Shown here piece by piece: positions 17,635-27,689 of a stretch of 64,000 nt of DNA. Position numbers and translations under genes: made by a program. The first letter of the stretch is position 1, and each line of letters begins with the position of its first letter. A model generated the notes under the pieces. The model saw only the letters and a program-made list of their open reading frames with translations, did no database searches and had not been told where the DNA came from. The stretch is from a virus, in IMG/VR virus record IMGVR_UViG_3300049729_000211, positions 62,001-126,000 of that record; one strand, given 5' to 3'.

Positions 17635-19876
17635 CTTCGGTCTCCTCTTTCTCTTCGTCTAATGAAGACACCCTGAAATTCTGGTTCCTGTTGCGATTCT
17701 TCTTCCAGTTGTTGAACTTGTCATCCCGCATCTTCTTCAACCTCTTGCGATCGCCTTCTGCTTGTTCTTCGAGCTTGCGCTTTTCCTCCACAAGCATTTG
17801 GTCGATGAGGTCGTGATTCTGTGAATGGCTTTCCTCTTCGTCTTTAACATGCACTTCCTCTTTTCGAGGTTGTTGCAACTTTTCTTTCTGTTCCGCCGGG
17901 GTGGGCTGTGCTTCAACTGCAGCAGGAGCAGTGCGCTCAATTTCACGCTCGGTCTGTTCGTCAAGCTCAGCTTCTTCCTGCAGAAGACGATCACGCTCCT
18001 TGCGCTGCATCTCCTCAAGATCTTCTTTCTCCTTGGGAGTTCTGCGCTTCTTCTTGAGCAGCTGACGCTGGCGCATAGCCTCCTGCTCACGATCAAGACG
18101 AGTAGGAGCTTTGGTAGGAGTCTGCTTGTATTCCTCAACCACCTTCTCACGAACCAGGTTCTGAATATTGTGCTGAACAGCCGGAAGGATGCGTTCACAC
18201 ACGGCCTTAATGTGTTTACAAATCAGAGCATTCGTTCTTAAATCGAGCCTTTCTTTGGGAGCTTGAAGTTTTGGTCTGGGTTCTCCTTCTAAAGCATCAC
18301 GTTCATGAAGGTTCCACTGATTTCCCCAGTACAGGAACGCCGGGCAATTATGTACCACCACTCCGTTAGCAATGAACGATTCGTCTTCTTCTACTGTCAA
18401 ATCAAAAAATGATGGAGGACAGGATACCTGCTTCGCATAATTAAGGCAACGAAGAAATCCTTCTCTCCATTCCAAATCTCTAGATTCAGAAAACACTTTT
18501 CCCAGAGATTTTTCAACTCGTTCTTTATCTCTTTCACGTAGCCATTTGAACATTCGAAGAACTAGAGCAGGGTACTGTCTGTAGCTAATTCGCAGTCTAG
18601 TGTTAGTAAAACTTTGCCAAACTCCTTGGCTAAAGAGGAAAAAAGAGATTTGTTGAAGAAGATTTCTAGAGTAAGAAACAATATCTTGAGTGTCGTACTC
18701 GATGTTTCCATCCCCTAGAGCATGACTAGAGATCAAATTCCACATTGCTTCCACATCCCAAGCGAGTATTTCCTCTGATAGTCTCTTGGTTAGACTACCT
18801 TGCCCACACAATTCATACATCTGCTTAGCGAACTGGGAATCTTTCACTCTGACATTTATCCAACTATACTCAGAGTTGTCCTCAATCTCGATTCGAGCAT
18901 TAGGACCAAGGTAGCGACGTGCTCGTTCTGCTGTATCCTTGACTACAGTGTCTTTTTCGTTACGATTGTAGGTAAATGTTACTTCGTAGGCAGAGTACTG
19001 CTCTCCGTCAACCACCACCTGAGCTGCTTTAACTTTCTTGGTAGACCTTCTTTTATGTAAATGCAAGCAACCTTCAGCGAGGTAGTATCCTGTCAAAGCA
19101 GCAAGATCTGGATCAACTACCTTAGTTCCTGTCCACGCGAACTTAGGGAAGTACAGTGTCTCTCGGTCAACTATTTCCAAGGGAGTTTTCCAAAAAGAAG
19201 AAATCTCTGGTTTAACCAACAGTCTAGTATTTCCTAGAGTGTTATGTCCGGATAAGAAATTTCTACCAAGTCTCTTTTTAACAACAGAAGAATACTTTCC
19301 TGAAGTGGGCCATAGGGGTGCTCCACATCCACAAGCACAATTTTCTCTTCCTCTGACTACAGCAATAGGATGATCTTCAGACAAAATAAGCGGAGTCTGG
19401 TACCCTTTGGCTTTAACCTCCCAAGCCTGTTCTCCTTCTCTAGGTTTTCTTTCCGACACCGCTGTGACTTTCTTAGCTCTTCCCTTGTGAGTGATGACAT
19501 GATCACCTACAGATACTTCATCTATTCTCTTCTCTGTTCCATCAGCCATCCTAATCATGCTGTCTAGAGCTACACAGCTGCAGTTCACTTTGATATCCAG
19601 ATCATTGGCTCTCATTTCCGGAGTAACCTTAGACACGTCAAAGTGAACTTTCACATCATGACCGTTAGGATCGCTAGTTTCAAGATTACATTTGACATTA
19701 TAACGAAGGAAAAGGTCTTTGGGATCAGAAGCCTCAAGATGGGGAACGCAACCTGGTCTATTTTTCACAGAAAAACTGTTTGTTTGGGACACTAATTCCG
19801 GCAAAGATATAGCCAGCTTCACCTTCTTGGTAAGGTAATCCGACAATTTGAAAGAAGACCAGATTTCGCTCATCAT
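17621..19876 (-). CDS. SWIM zinc-finger phage protein interrupted by an intein
   Basis: 751 residues as translated. The host protein is residues 1-100 plus 511-751. Joined, they give VNCS-CPAFLYWGNQW and then a downstream CKH: the C-x-C-xn-C-x-H SWIM zinc motif, found in a family of phage virion-associated proteins. The C-terminal 160 residues are a charged, Lys/Glu/Gln-rich coiled coil. The intein (residues 101-510) starts at the second Cys of the C-x-C pair. After splicing the mature protein would be about 341 residues. The start region offers two ATGs and only a weak GAGA site. Confidence 0.85.
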   Translation of the reverse strand: MMSEIWSSFKLSDYLTKKVKLAISLPELVSQTNSFSVKNRPGCVPHLEASDPKDLFLRYNVKCNLETSDPNGHDVKVHFDVSKVTPEMRANDLDIKVNCSCVALDSMIRMADGTEKRIDEVSVGDHVITHKGRAKKVTAVSERKPREGEQAWEVKAKGYQTPLILSEDHPIAVVRGRENCACGCGAPLWPTSGKYSSVVKKRLGRNFLSGHNTLGNTRLLVKPEISSFWKTPLEIVDRETLYFPKFAWTGTKVVDPDLAALTGYYLAEGCLHLHKRRSTKKVKAAQVVVDGEQYSAYEVTFTYNRNEKDTVVKDTAERARRYLGPNARIEIEDNSEYSWINVRVKDSQFAKQMYELCGQGSLTKRLSEEILAWDVEAMWNLISSHALGDGNIEYDTQDIVSYSRNLLQQISFFLFSQGVWQSFTNTRLRISYRQYPALVLRMFKWLRERDKERVEKSLGKVFSESRDLEWREGFLRCLNYAKQVSCPPSFFDLTVEEDESFIANGVVVHNCPAFLYWGNQWNLHERDALEGEPRPKLQAPKERLDLRTNALICKHIKAVCERILPAVQHNIQNLVREKVVEEYKQTPTKAPTRLDREQEAMRQRQLLKKKRRTPKEKEDLEEMQRKERDRLLQEEAELDEQTEREIERTAPAAVEAQPTPAEQKEKLQQPRKEEVHVKDEEESHSQNHDLIDQMLVEEKRKLEEQAEGDRKRLKKMRDDKFNNWKKNRNRNQNFRVSSLDEEKEETEDVTG
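18347..19576 (-). mobile_element. Intein with LAGLIDADG homing endonuclease (410 residues)
   Basis: Splicing blocks are complete. Cys1 begins CVALDSMIRMADGTEKR (block A). LILSEDHPIAV is block B. LTGYYLAEG and SSHALGDGNIE are the two LAGLIDADG helices. FDLTVEEDESFIANG is block F and VVVHN followed by Cys is block G. Penultimate His, terminal Asn and Cys+1 are all present, so it should be splicing-competent. A CACGCG zinc-like cluster lies about 80 residues into the intein. The boundaries are exact at codon level. Confidence 0.92.
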
Positions 19877-19914
19877 TTAGAATCTCAAAGTCTGACTTTC
19901 TCATTCTAAGTCAG

Positions 19915-20583
19915 ATGGACATCACAATGAAAACCGGGTATGTTTCTCCGCCAAAAGGACAGTTGAGTCTCACTGTCATCCGCGATGCTCATCCCACTGT
20001 GGTCATGACTCTTGATCTCGGAATTCCGAACTTCACAGTCTTCAGTTTGAAGTACCCATTGGTGGACGACGAGAAGCGAGCCATGAGTGAACTGACAGCC
20101 GAAGCTCTCAATGCCCTGAATGACGATGTCATCACGTTCATGCTGAGCATGGGATACGCTGAAGAGGTCTGTGTACAGATCTGTGCAACAGTCCTCACTT
20201 GCTTCAAGAATTTCAGTCCAAAGAACGACACCCAGGCAAATTTGCCCATGGTCGGACATGACGACAGTATTGTGACCTATGAGGGCGAATTTGTAATGCC
20301 ACAGATCTTTGTGGACGAGACATACGACAAGGTGGTCACAGCTGCTACAATCATCAAGAGGTTGCCAATTGTTCGTCACTTGGAATTGACTCATGTGCCT
20401 CCCACAAAGAACACGATGTCAGACGCAGCGAGGGCTGTGAAGCTATTCCGTGGTGTGAGTCTCACAAGCCAACCTCAACCTCTCTATGTCATGGTGTACG
20501 ATCAAAAAGGTAGATCTCGAGGCGTTTTGCCGATGTCACCAGGTTTCAAAAATCAAGTCTTGCAAAATCTGAGGAAACGATGA
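19915..20583 (+). CDS. Hypothetical structural-block protein
   Basis: 222 residues on the plus strand, divergent from the SWIM/intein gene with only 38 bases between starts. Not recognised. Mixed alpha/beta with no clear motif; it ends RGVLPMSPGFKNQVLQNLRKR. No strong ribosome-binding site, and ATG at 19927 is an alternative start. It overlaps the next gene by ATGA, so the two form a short plus-strand operon ending at a hairpin. Confidence 0.6.
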   Translation: MDITMKTGYVSPPKGQLSLTVIRDAHPTVVMTLDLGIPNFTVFSLKYPLVDDEKRAMSELTAEALNALNDDVITFMLSMGYAEEVCVQICATVLTCFKNFSPKNDTQANLPMVGHDDSIVTYEGEFVMPQIFVDETYDKVVTAATIIKRLPIVRHLELTHVPPTKNTMSDAARAVKLFRGVSLTSQPQPLYVMVYDQKGRSRGVLPMSPGFKNQVLQNLRKR

Positions 20584-21233
20584 ACAATCCAATCCAGCAG
20601 TATATCGATCCTATTCCCTATCGCCTGAATGGTCACATCCGGATCTTCCCGAAGCCAACCGTGAAGAAGCCAATTGTGGAACCGATCTTTGATGAAAAGA
20701 ACGTCATCGTGATCACGGTGAAGTCCCTCTTCGCTCGACTAATGAAGAACTCTGTCGAGCCTCAGTTCGGCATCTGGGGTCTGGCTGTTGGACTGGGTGA
20801 CGGATTATGGCAGACTGCTCCACTCGAGAATGCAAGCACTTCTGCCTTGATCGGACCCTTGGCAAATCGTCCTCTGTCATCGGCCAACTTCGTGGACATC
20901 AGCTATAATCCGCTGCCGGCAGGACAATTCTACGATCCAACTGATCTATCCACGGTGCGTGTCGATTTCCAAACGGAGATCACTTCACCTGATGACATTC
21001 CGGCTAATTCTCAGATCCGGGAGATGGGGCTGATTGGAGGAGGATCTACTGCCAGTGCCACAAACATGGCCTCAGTTGCAACTCCGTATTGGATTCCAGG
21101 TGCCACAGGAAACGTATTATTTCCCACGGCTCCAAGTTTGAATAGCGTGGTGCTTGTGAACTATAAATCACTACCTCCGCTAAATCTTCCTCCGGAAGTA
21201 CCATTTATATTTTCTTGGATTATCGCCTTTTGA
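20580..21233 (+). CDS. Putative virion structural protein
   Basis: 217 residues. The layout (FGIWGLAVGLGDGLW near the middle and ILVNYKSLPPLN-like VLVNYKSLPPLNLPPEVPFIFSW at the C-terminus) is that of a phage structural protein family with a conserved 'GSG/LPPLN...FSW' end. The C-terminal match is by eye. It follows its partner with an ATGA overlap and is followed by a strong hairpin. Confidence 0.6.
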   Translation: MNNPIQQYIDPIPYRLNGHIRIFPKPTVKKPIVEPIFDEKNVIVITVKSLFARLMKNSVEPQFGIWGLAVGLGDGLWQTAPLENASTSALIGPLANRPLSSANFVDISYNPLPAGQFYDPTDLSTVRVDFQTEITSPDDIPANSQIREMGLIGGGSTASATNMASVATPYWIPGATGNVLFPTAPSLNSVVLVNYKSLPPLNLPPEVPFIFSWIIAF

Positions 21234-21267
21234 TCCAGTCACTTTCATCCCACCCATAGCCAGGTTG

Positions 21268-21300
21268 GATCTAGGGGAGTGAAACACACTCCCCTAGATC
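21268..21300. terminator. Hairpin between convergent structural genes
   Basis: Perfect 14-base-pair stem GATCTAGGGGAGTG / CACTCCCCTAGATC with a five-base AAACA loop. It lies between the plus-strand operon ending at 21233 and the minus-strand gene ending at 21312, so it can serve both strands. There is no long T run, so it may act as an RNA-end stabiliser as much as a terminator. Confidence 0.7.
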
Positions 21301-21311
21301 ATCGTTCAGGA

Positions 21312-21995
21312 CTAGATGGGGACTTCTTCCCACGTGATGCGACCATAGACGCTGAAGGTGGTGGTGGAGATAGTGTTCAGCAGAGCCAATACACCACCTG
21401 GAGGAACGATAAGTCCACCATCAAAATTCTGCACTCCACCTATGAGTGGCGCTATGGAAGTGTTGGCGATGGTGCCGTAAGCCAGAGATCCGGGAGTCGG
21501 AATATCAGATGCCGCGAAAATAACGAGGTTGTTGGTGAGACCAGTGAGGGCCGTCGCTGGTGTAAAATACTTGGCCTGAGAACCAGAACCAGTGAGCGTC
21601 TTTACGTTTGTTGGTGTAGTACCAGTAGAAATACCACCATTGCTGGCTGATGCAGCCCAAACCAGAGCACCAGGAGGTGCTGGAGTAGTGGCAGTGTTAT
21701 ACATCATCTGCAACGATGCCTGCAGAAGTACCAAGTTTACGGTGTTGGACAAATTGTTCCACAACCCAAGAATCGGAGTTGCAGTGGCCGTCAACCCGAT
21801 GGTGTTGGCAGACAAAGCTGTGACTGCGTTGATGCCACCTGTGAACACGTTGCCACGATAGGCCTGTTCATAGAATCTGCCGTGCAACTCCGACATAATG
21901 ACGTCGCCAAGGTTGCCTGAACGCATGGCCGCGACTGTGCCGGGAGCAATTGAAGCTGTGGTTGCAATTGGACCAACCTGAGTTTGAACCTGCAT
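21312..21995 (-). CDS. Structural or decoration protein
   Basis: 227 residues. Features typical of small phage surface proteins: GDVIMSELHGRFYEQAYRGNVFTG near the N-terminus, Thr/Ala/Gly-rich beta-strands, and a Y-x-R-I-x-WEE-like C-terminal end (VYGRITWEEVPI). It lies immediately downstream of the long repeat protein, 12 bases apart, suggesting co-expression on the virion. No enzymatic motif. Confidence 0.65.
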   Translation of the reverse strand: MQVQTQVGPIATTASIAPGTVAAMRSGNLGDVIMSELHGRFYEQAYRGNVFTGGINAVTALSANTIGLTATATPILGLWNNLSNTVNLVLLQASLQMMYNTATTPAPPGALVWAASASNGGISTGTTPTNVKTLTGSGSQAKYFTPATALTGLTNNLVIFAASDIPTPGSLAYGTIANTSIAPLIGGVQNFDGGLIVPPGGVLALLNTISTTTFSVYGRITWEEVPI

Positions 21996-22007
21996 ATGAC
22001 TTTCTCC

Positions 22008-25000
22008 TTAACCGAATACAGTCGCGATCGGATCGTTGCGGAGTGATGATGGTTCATCACCAACACTATTAGTGGTTCCAGTAGTCAACAAAGCAGGAAG
22101 ACTGTACTGGTAAAAGTTTGAAATCTTGAGTTCAATGAGGATCTGGAATAAAAGTTCTGGAACAGTTTGACCTTCAAATTGAGACAGATCTTCGATGGCC
22201 AGGGCCGCCGTATTTTGCATATTGTGGTTTGGAGACACTGATCCCAGGCTACGAGCGACGTTTGCCTGATCTATTGAAGCAGTGATAAGACGACCTGAAG
22301 TATCTGTTTGAAGACGACGAGTCAAACCAGCTGGAGTGCCAGTTGCTGATAGGGTTGTATCGATGCCGGCCATCAACACAGGGTTAGCTGTGGGAAGCAC
22401 ACCAGCAGCAATGTTGCCACCTACAGCTACAACACCGGCCACACCAGCAGAAGGTCCAGCAGTACCAGCCCATGTCGCTACATTGGTGGTCAGAGAAGAT
22501 GTTGGTCCTGTGGTGGTGTAATTACCCGCCCAAGGAGTACTGCGCAGGAACACGGTTGCTGTTCCCGCTGTAGTTACAACAAAACGAATGTAACGAGCAA
22601 TACAAGGGAAGCTGAATCCAGCACCAGCAGATGTAGAGGAAGTAAGAGCACCTAAGATCAGTGGAGTTCCAGACAAAGCACTCCAAGTCACCTTGTCATT
22701 AGAACAGGTGACAGTAGCCACCATGGTTTGAGTCGTGACGTTCAGAGACTGGTACCCTTGTGTGTCTAAGATAGAAGTTTGACCAGCACTACCACCGATA
22801 TAGATGGGATTCGGGGCATCACTGATAATCAGAGAATTGTTTATGTCCTTGTTCAGATTGATGACATTGGTGTTCATTTGAACACCAGTCGTAGCATCAA
22901 ATGACTGAGCCAGCAGTGGCGTATCATCCGGAGCAGCAAACTTACCTACAACTACAACAGAAAGACTTCCTAAAAGTTCCAGCACGTTATAGCGCATGTA
23001 TCTAGAACATACAGGAACAGCATAGATACCTTGCCCATAGAAAACATCTAGATTGATGCCATCAGAAGCATTCTGTCCAAATAGTGGAAACCAGCTTATG
23101 TTATCGTTGCTTCCTTCAACCCTGATATTTCCTGCCCATAGACCTGAAAACTGAAAACTGAAGGTCTGGTATCCAAAGGTAGAATACGATATTCCCGGTC
23201 CCACCAAAGTGACAGTTTCCGTGTCCAGAAGAGAATTGTCATAGGGCAAGAAATATAGATTTCCGTTGGGATCAGTTTGTACTGCCAAAACCGTGGAACC
23301 ATTTTGACCCATCATAACCGTGCCAGTGGGGGTAGGTCCTGGTGTAGTTCCATCGGTGTACTGAACACCACCAAACGAACCAGTCACGGGAATGGAAGCA
23401 TTTGTGACATTGACTTGCAACTGAGCACCAGTCACCGCACCAGCTAGTGTACTCAAGGATGTTTCAGCAGCAGAATCAGCCACAGCAATGGCTGTCGAAT
23501 TGTCAACCTGCACTGACCACAAAGCTCCAGAGGAGGATGTTCCCTGATTGACTGTTCCTGAAATAGTAGGTGTTCCAGTAATCGACACTGATCCGGAAAT
23601 GGGCTGAATCACGCCTGATCCATCAACCCGCAATGCCGTCATTCCAGTGATGCCCTGGATTGAAATCACATCGGCAGAAGCAGACCCAGCAGTTCCAAGG
23701 GCTGGCTGGTTGGCGGCGGTCGCCGCACCTGTTGGAAGAGGAAGTGAAGCTGCGCTCACTGGCTGGGTTACAGGGAAATTGTCGACGCTAACACTGGGAG
23801 TTCCTGTAATCGAAACTGATCCGGAAATGGGTTGTGTGGTTTGATAGAAGGAACCGCTCACTGCAACTGTGCCCAGTGTTGCTGAATCCACTATCACATG
23901 CTGAGGAGAAGCAAATGTGATAGCATCAGCAGTGACAGCAATCTTTGTCTTGCCACCCGTAGCAGAGTTGACAATAGCAACATCACCTGTCACACCGAAT
24001 GCAGTATTAGAGACAGAGCCGGAAATGTTGGCTGTTACAGTACCACTGACAGGTTGAGTGGCCTGGTAAAAAGCTCCAGTGACCGCGATTGACGAATTCT
24101 CAATGGCAACTTTGAGGTTTCCAGAACCATCTAAGGTCGTCGGAAGTTGAGTGCTAGAAACTGGTTGAGTGGCTTGCCAAAAGGTTCCTGTGACAGCAAC
24201 TGAGTTTTCTACAGCAACTTTGAGATACCCACTTCCATCAACTGCCAGAGCCGATACATTTGTTCCATTGTAACCCAGAGCAACAGTACCTGTCGAAGTT
24301 ACAACAGCCGTTCCCGTAGCATATTGTACACCTCCACCACCTCCACCGCCACCAGTGATATTGACATTCAAAGACCCAGATGTCGATGACAGAGTGTTTC
24401 CTAATCCGTCCTGCAATCTGGAAGTTACTGTGCCACTGATTGGTTGAGTGGTCTGCCAAAATACACCTGTGACCGCTTGCGATGATGGGAAGTTAGAAAC
24501 GGAAATAGATCCGGAAATAGGAACAGTACCTGAAATAGAGACAGGTTGCGTCGCTTGCCAGAAAGTACCAGTTACAGCCTGACTTGAAGGGAAGTTACTG
24601 ACGCTGACAGAGGGAGTTCCAGAAATAGAAACTGATCCAGACACTGGCTGAGTAGTTGGCCAGAAGGTTCCTGTTACTGCAAGGCTGGAGTTCTCAATAG
24701 CAACCTTCAAATTGCCTGAACTATCAAGGGCTGCTGGGAGTTGAGTACTTGATACTGGCTGGGTGGTCTGCCAAAAGACTCCTGTCACTATCTGAGAAGA
24801 TGGAAAGTTGCTGACACTAACTGATCCTGCTACAGTCTGAGTTAAAGGAAGATTGCTGACACTCACTGATCCTGAAATAGATTGTATCGATGGCAAGTTT
24901 GAGATATTGACTGATCCACTAACTGCTTGCGTGGAAGGAAAATTATCCACACTGACAGTTTCGTATATTGGAACCTCCATGATGATCTGAAGAGGATCCA

Positions 25001-25232
25001 GGTTACTCATGGCCGTTGTATTATATGCCAACGTGATAGTACTGTGGATTTCAGACACCACAGCAGTCAGAGTAGGATCTGCAAGGTTGAAGATGATGAT
25101 GTTGGTCGCCGCATTGATGATCAATTTCACCTGTCCGGCAGCAAGAGGAGCTGGAAGACCAGATAGAGTGATCACACCTGTGGAGGCATCAAAGGTGTAT
25201 GATCCGTAGTTTTGACCAACCATTACTTGCAT
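22008..25232 (-). CDS. Long repetitive virion fibre or whisker protein
   Basis: 1074 residues. Residues about 93-500 are built from short beta-type repeats: NFPSSQAV, VSGSVSISG and seven copies of a (T/S)G-x-F(W/Y)-x-(A/T)TQP(V/I)S unit, with an eight-Gly linker near 294-301. The remainder is Thr/Ser/Gly-rich with a galactose-binding-like or jelly-roll-like stretch (about 660-760, VEGSNDNISWFPLFG) and a similar one near 850. Such proteins form thin fibres on the tail or capsid. An ATG at 25232 begins MQVMVGQNYGSY. Confidence 0.75.
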   Translation of the reverse strand: MQVMVGQNYGSYTFDASTGVITLSGLPAPLAAGQVKLIINAATNIIIFNLADPTLTAVVSEIHSTITLAYNTTAMSNLDPLQIIMEVPIYETVSVDNFPSTQAVSGSVNISNLPSIQSISGSVSVSNLPLTQTVAGSVSVSNFPSSQIVTGVFWQTTQPVSSTQLPAALDSSGNLKVAIENSSLAVTGTFWPTTQPVSGSVSISGTPSVSVSNFPSSQAVTGTFWQATQPVSISGTVPISGSISVSNFPSSQAVTGVFWQTTQPISGTVTSRLQDGLGNTLSSTSGSLNVNITGGGGGGGGVQYATGTAVVTSTGTVALGYNGTNVSALAVDGSGYLKVAVENSVAVTGTFWQATQPVSSTQLPTTLDGSGNLKVAIENSSIAVTGAFYQATQPVSGTVTANISGSVSNTAFGVTGDVAIVNSATGGKTKIAVTADAITFASPQHVIVDSATLGTVAVSGSFYQTTQPISGSVSITGTPSVSVDNFPVTQPVSAASLPLPTGAATAANQPALGTAGSASADVISIQGITGMTALRVDGSGVIQPISGSVSITGTPTISGTVNQGTSSSGALWSVQVDNSTAIAVADSAAETSLSTLAGAVTGAQLQVNVTNASIPVTGSFGGVQYTDGTTPGPTPTGTVMMGQNGSTVLAVQTDPNGNLYFLPYDNSLLDTETVTLVGPGISYSTFGYQTFSFQFSGLWAGNIRVEGSNDNISWFPLFGQNASDGINLDVFYGQGIYAVPVCSRYMRYNVLELLGSLSVVVVGKFAAPDDTPLLAQSFDATTGVQMNTNVINLNKDINNSLIISDAPNPIYIGGSAGQTSILDTQGYQSLNVTTQTMVATVTCSNDKVTWSALSGTPLILGALTSSTSAGAGFSFPCIARYIRFVVTTAGTATVFLRSTPWAGNYTTTGPTSSLTTNVATWAGTAGPSAGVAGVVAVGGNIAAGVLPTANPVLMAGIDTTLSATGTPAGLTRRLQTDTSGRLITASIDQANVARSLGSVSPNHNMQNTAALAIEDLSQFEGQTVPELLFQILIELKISNFYQYSLPALLTTGTTNSVGDEPSSLRNDPIATVFG
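23733..24956 (-). repeat. Degenerate coding repeats in the fibre gene
   Basis: About 1.2 kb of imperfect direct repeats encoding SNFPSSQAVTG-type and FWQTTQPVS-type units. At least seven FW/FY copies are visible. The DNA copies (for example the gcctgccaaaa and ggttgagtggtctg-type segments) are similar enough to allow copy-number change by recombination. Confidence 0.7.
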
Positions 25233-25263
25233 GAAGTACTCCTATTATTCACATCAGAAAGTC

Positions 25264-25962
25264 TTACAAAGCGATTGCATAAGCGATGGCAAGAGACCTG
25301 CTTGCTGCATTGACAATGCGAGAATCATCACCAGCAGCCACCGTACCCGCTGTGGTTCCAACATTCAGAGCAGCCGCGCCTCCCAACGTGGGTTTATTCA
25401 GAATCTCGGTCACTCCACTGACAGCATTCCAATCAGAATTCATCTGAGCAGTCGGAATCACGGGAGTGTGATTGAGATCCAGGTATGAACCTGAGGTTGC
25501 TACGGCTGCCAACCCATAGATGTCAGACGCCGCCAAAGTCACAGCACCAGTTCTACCTGCCACCGATTGAACCGGAGCACCTGCTGCTGTGATATATCCA
25601 GCATCATTGGTAAAAGTGCTGATAAGTGTTGGCTTATTAGAGAGATCCGTATAGCTACCGGAGGTTGCCACCGTGGCTAGAGTTGGCTTATGGAGAATCG
25701 ATGCAAGACCGGAAGTTGCATTCCAATCAACCTGAACCTGCGGAGTTGGTAGAGCCCAGGTTCTATCACCTCTGAGGAAATGAATTGCATCGCCAATAGC
25801 TGGAGCAGGAACATTGCCCGCCAGACCTCCAGTTCCTGTATCTCCCACAAAAATTGGATCTGAAGCAGAAACCAGGTTGCTAAAGGCATTGAACGTGATG
25901 TTCTGCTGACCCGTTGGAGGAGCCGGGGTTATCGAGTTGTACCTGATAAAGACGGTAGTCAT
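25264..25962 (-). CDS. Tail fibre or tail-knob protein
   Basis: 232 residues. It carries the SVAGRTGAVTLAASDI motif and repeated SGSYTDLSNKPTLI and SGVTEILNKPTL segments, which are standard in phage tail fibres. The N-terminus FLRGDRTWALPTP is also a common fibre segment. It probably contributes to host-surface contact. Placed between two structural genes on the same strand. Confidence 0.85.
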   Translation of the reverse strand: MTTVFIRYNSITPAPPTGQQNITFNAFSNLVSASDPIFVGDTGTGGLAGNVPAPAIGDAIHFLRGDRTWALPTPQVQVDWNATSGLASILHKPTLATVATSGSYTDLSNKPTLISTFTNDAGYITAAGAPVQSVAGRTGAVTLAASDIYGLAAVATSGSYLDLNHTPVIPTAQMNSDWNAVSGVTEILNKPTLGGAAALNVGTTAGTVAAGDDSRIVNAASRSLAIAYAIAL

Positions 25963-25970
25963 CAGAATCC

Positions 25971-27680
25971 TCAGAGATACTGGTTGACGAATACACCGTT
26001 GACTTCGATGATTGTCTGCGGTGTTACAAATTGAGGAGTGTTGTTCTGCGTTTGCGTGATCGGAATTCCGTTGATCTCAATTACGATCTCCGGAGGAATG
26101 ATTGAAGGCGAAATGAACTGGGTCATACCCAGTTCGTTGTATCTCGGAACGATCGAAATCTGACTTGAATATCCGGCATAGTAGGGAGTTTCTGTGACAT
26201 CGATCGCAACTACACGAGTCACTAGAGGAAGATAGACTTTCCAGTCACACATGGCAGATACATTCAAAGTTGAGATGTACCGGGTGGCCGTGCCACTCTC
26301 ATCACGAGCCTCACCCTGTATATCTCTGGCAGCCTCGAAGATCGTGATTCCATCGCGCTCCATGGATACTCTTTGAGTTATCAGCAAGGCTTGCTTAATG
26401 AGCTCAGCAATCTCTGAGGCGGTCGAGTAGTCGTTGGCCTTACAGTCCAGCGTGAAGTTCACGTTGTCCTTGGAGCCGTAGACGTTATACGTCTCACACA
26501 TCTGTGGGGCAATGATGATAGCAACCTGATCTCCAGCAGTAACCGAATCCCCGATGGCAACTCGATATCCAGGAATCAGATTTATGTTGATGCCCCTCTT
26601 TTTGGCAATTACTGTGGTCTCTGCCCCTGTATCAATGCGAATTTCGAATCTCATCCATTCCCCAGGATTGAGAGGATACGGAAGATTGACAGTACCATCA
26701 CTGTTTGCGATGAGAATCAGATTGCTTCGAGTTGAAGTGTTTACGAACACCTGACCAGCCGCCAAAGTTTCCCCTGGGTCAAGAGTGACATTGAGAATGT
26801 TCTCAGGATTCAACGCGCTTGCAGTTGTGGGATTGATTTTCTGAATTCCCACGACATACAATTGCGTGCCAGGAGTGTTCCAAGCTGCCACACGAATGAG
26901 AGTCGGAGAGACAAAGACGTAGTCAATTCCTTGGCGAAGAATGTATCCGTTGTTGTCTGTGATCTGAATAGAGATCCAATCTCCAGGAATCAGAAATGTT
27001 TGGATTCCACCCAAGCTCGTACCGATGTCCACAGTACTCGTTCTTTGATACCAGAAATCTCTGTAGGGTACAAGAACCAGTCCTCCCAGTCCGATCGAGC
27101 AATTGATGTTATTTACGATGGATTGTAGCAAGACTCGACCAGGGACCGCCGCGAAAGTCACTGGACTCAAGGGTGTATCAGCATTTTCAATGTACACCGT
27201 CGAAGTGTCAATGCCAGAAGCAAAGTACACCCAGCTTCCCTCTGCGTTCGACAAGTTGCCTTCACGCCATTTGAACTTCTTGACATTCAGTGAAACTGTG
27301 GCATTCTGCTCATTGGGATTGGGTACAGTGACGACACCGTCAACTACGGTAGGAGGATTCACTGCGAGATAGTACACACCAGGGTCAATGAGACTCTCAC
27401 TAAATGGAATCATCCACTCCACGAACGTCCCAGCATAGTCACGAACCTTGGCCACGAGGCCGCGTCCACGCTGTGTGAACATGAAATAGTCTGGTGACAG
27501 GCGAGTTCCCTGGGCTGTCACATTCTTGACAATGATCTGGGCATCACCAAAACTTACTCGATTGCTAGTGAATGCTGAGACATCCCCCAGCGTCTGTCTA
27601 AACCGGGGGTTGCTGCTCACCACATTCCTGCAGATCCGCAGTATGTATGCCGCCAAGTTTGCGCCTGTTAGATCCAGCAT
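25971..27680 (-). CDS. Large structural protein (tail or baseplate periphery)
   Basis: 569 residues, beta-rich, no catalytic motif. It starts MLDLTGANLAAYILRICRNV and contains repeated immunoglobulin-like or sheet-like segments, ending with two parallel phrases, PPEIVIEINGIPITQ and TIIEVNGVFVNQYL, that look like a short internal duplication. It sits with neck and tail genes, so a virion role is likely. Exact role unknown. Confidence 0.65.
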   Translation of the reverse strand: MLDLTGANLAAYILRICRNVVSSNPRFRQTLGDVSAFTSNRVSFGDAQIIVKNVTAQGTRLSPDYFMFTQRGRGLVAKVRDYAGTFVEWMIPFSESLIDPGVYYLAVNPPTVVDGVVTVPNPNEQNATVSLNVKKFKWREGNLSNAEGSWVYFASGIDTSTVYIENADTPLSPVTFAAVPGRVLLQSIVNNINCSIGLGGLVLVPYRDFWYQRTSTVDIGTSLGGIQTFLIPGDWISIQITDNNGYILRQGIDYVFVSPTLIRVAAWNTPGTQLYVVGIQKINPTTASALNPENILNVTLDPGETLAAGQVFVNTSTRSNLILIANSDGTVNLPYPLNPGEWMRFEIRIDTGAETTVIAKKRGININLIPGYRVAIGDSVTAGDQVAIIIAPQMCETYNVYGSKDNVNFTLDCKANDYSTASEIAELIKQALLITQRVSMERDGITIFEAARDIQGEARDESGTATRYISTLNVSAMCDWKVYLPLVTRVVAIDVTETPYYAGYSSQISIVPRYNELGMTQFISPSIIPPEIVIEINGIPITQTQNNTPQFVTPQTIIEVNGVFVNQYL

Positions 27681-27689
27681 TGTTCATCC

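Noticed and set aside
22008-25232. Repeats as a CRISPR array
   Set aside because: They are coding, vary in length, and lack uniform spacers; no cas gene is nearby.
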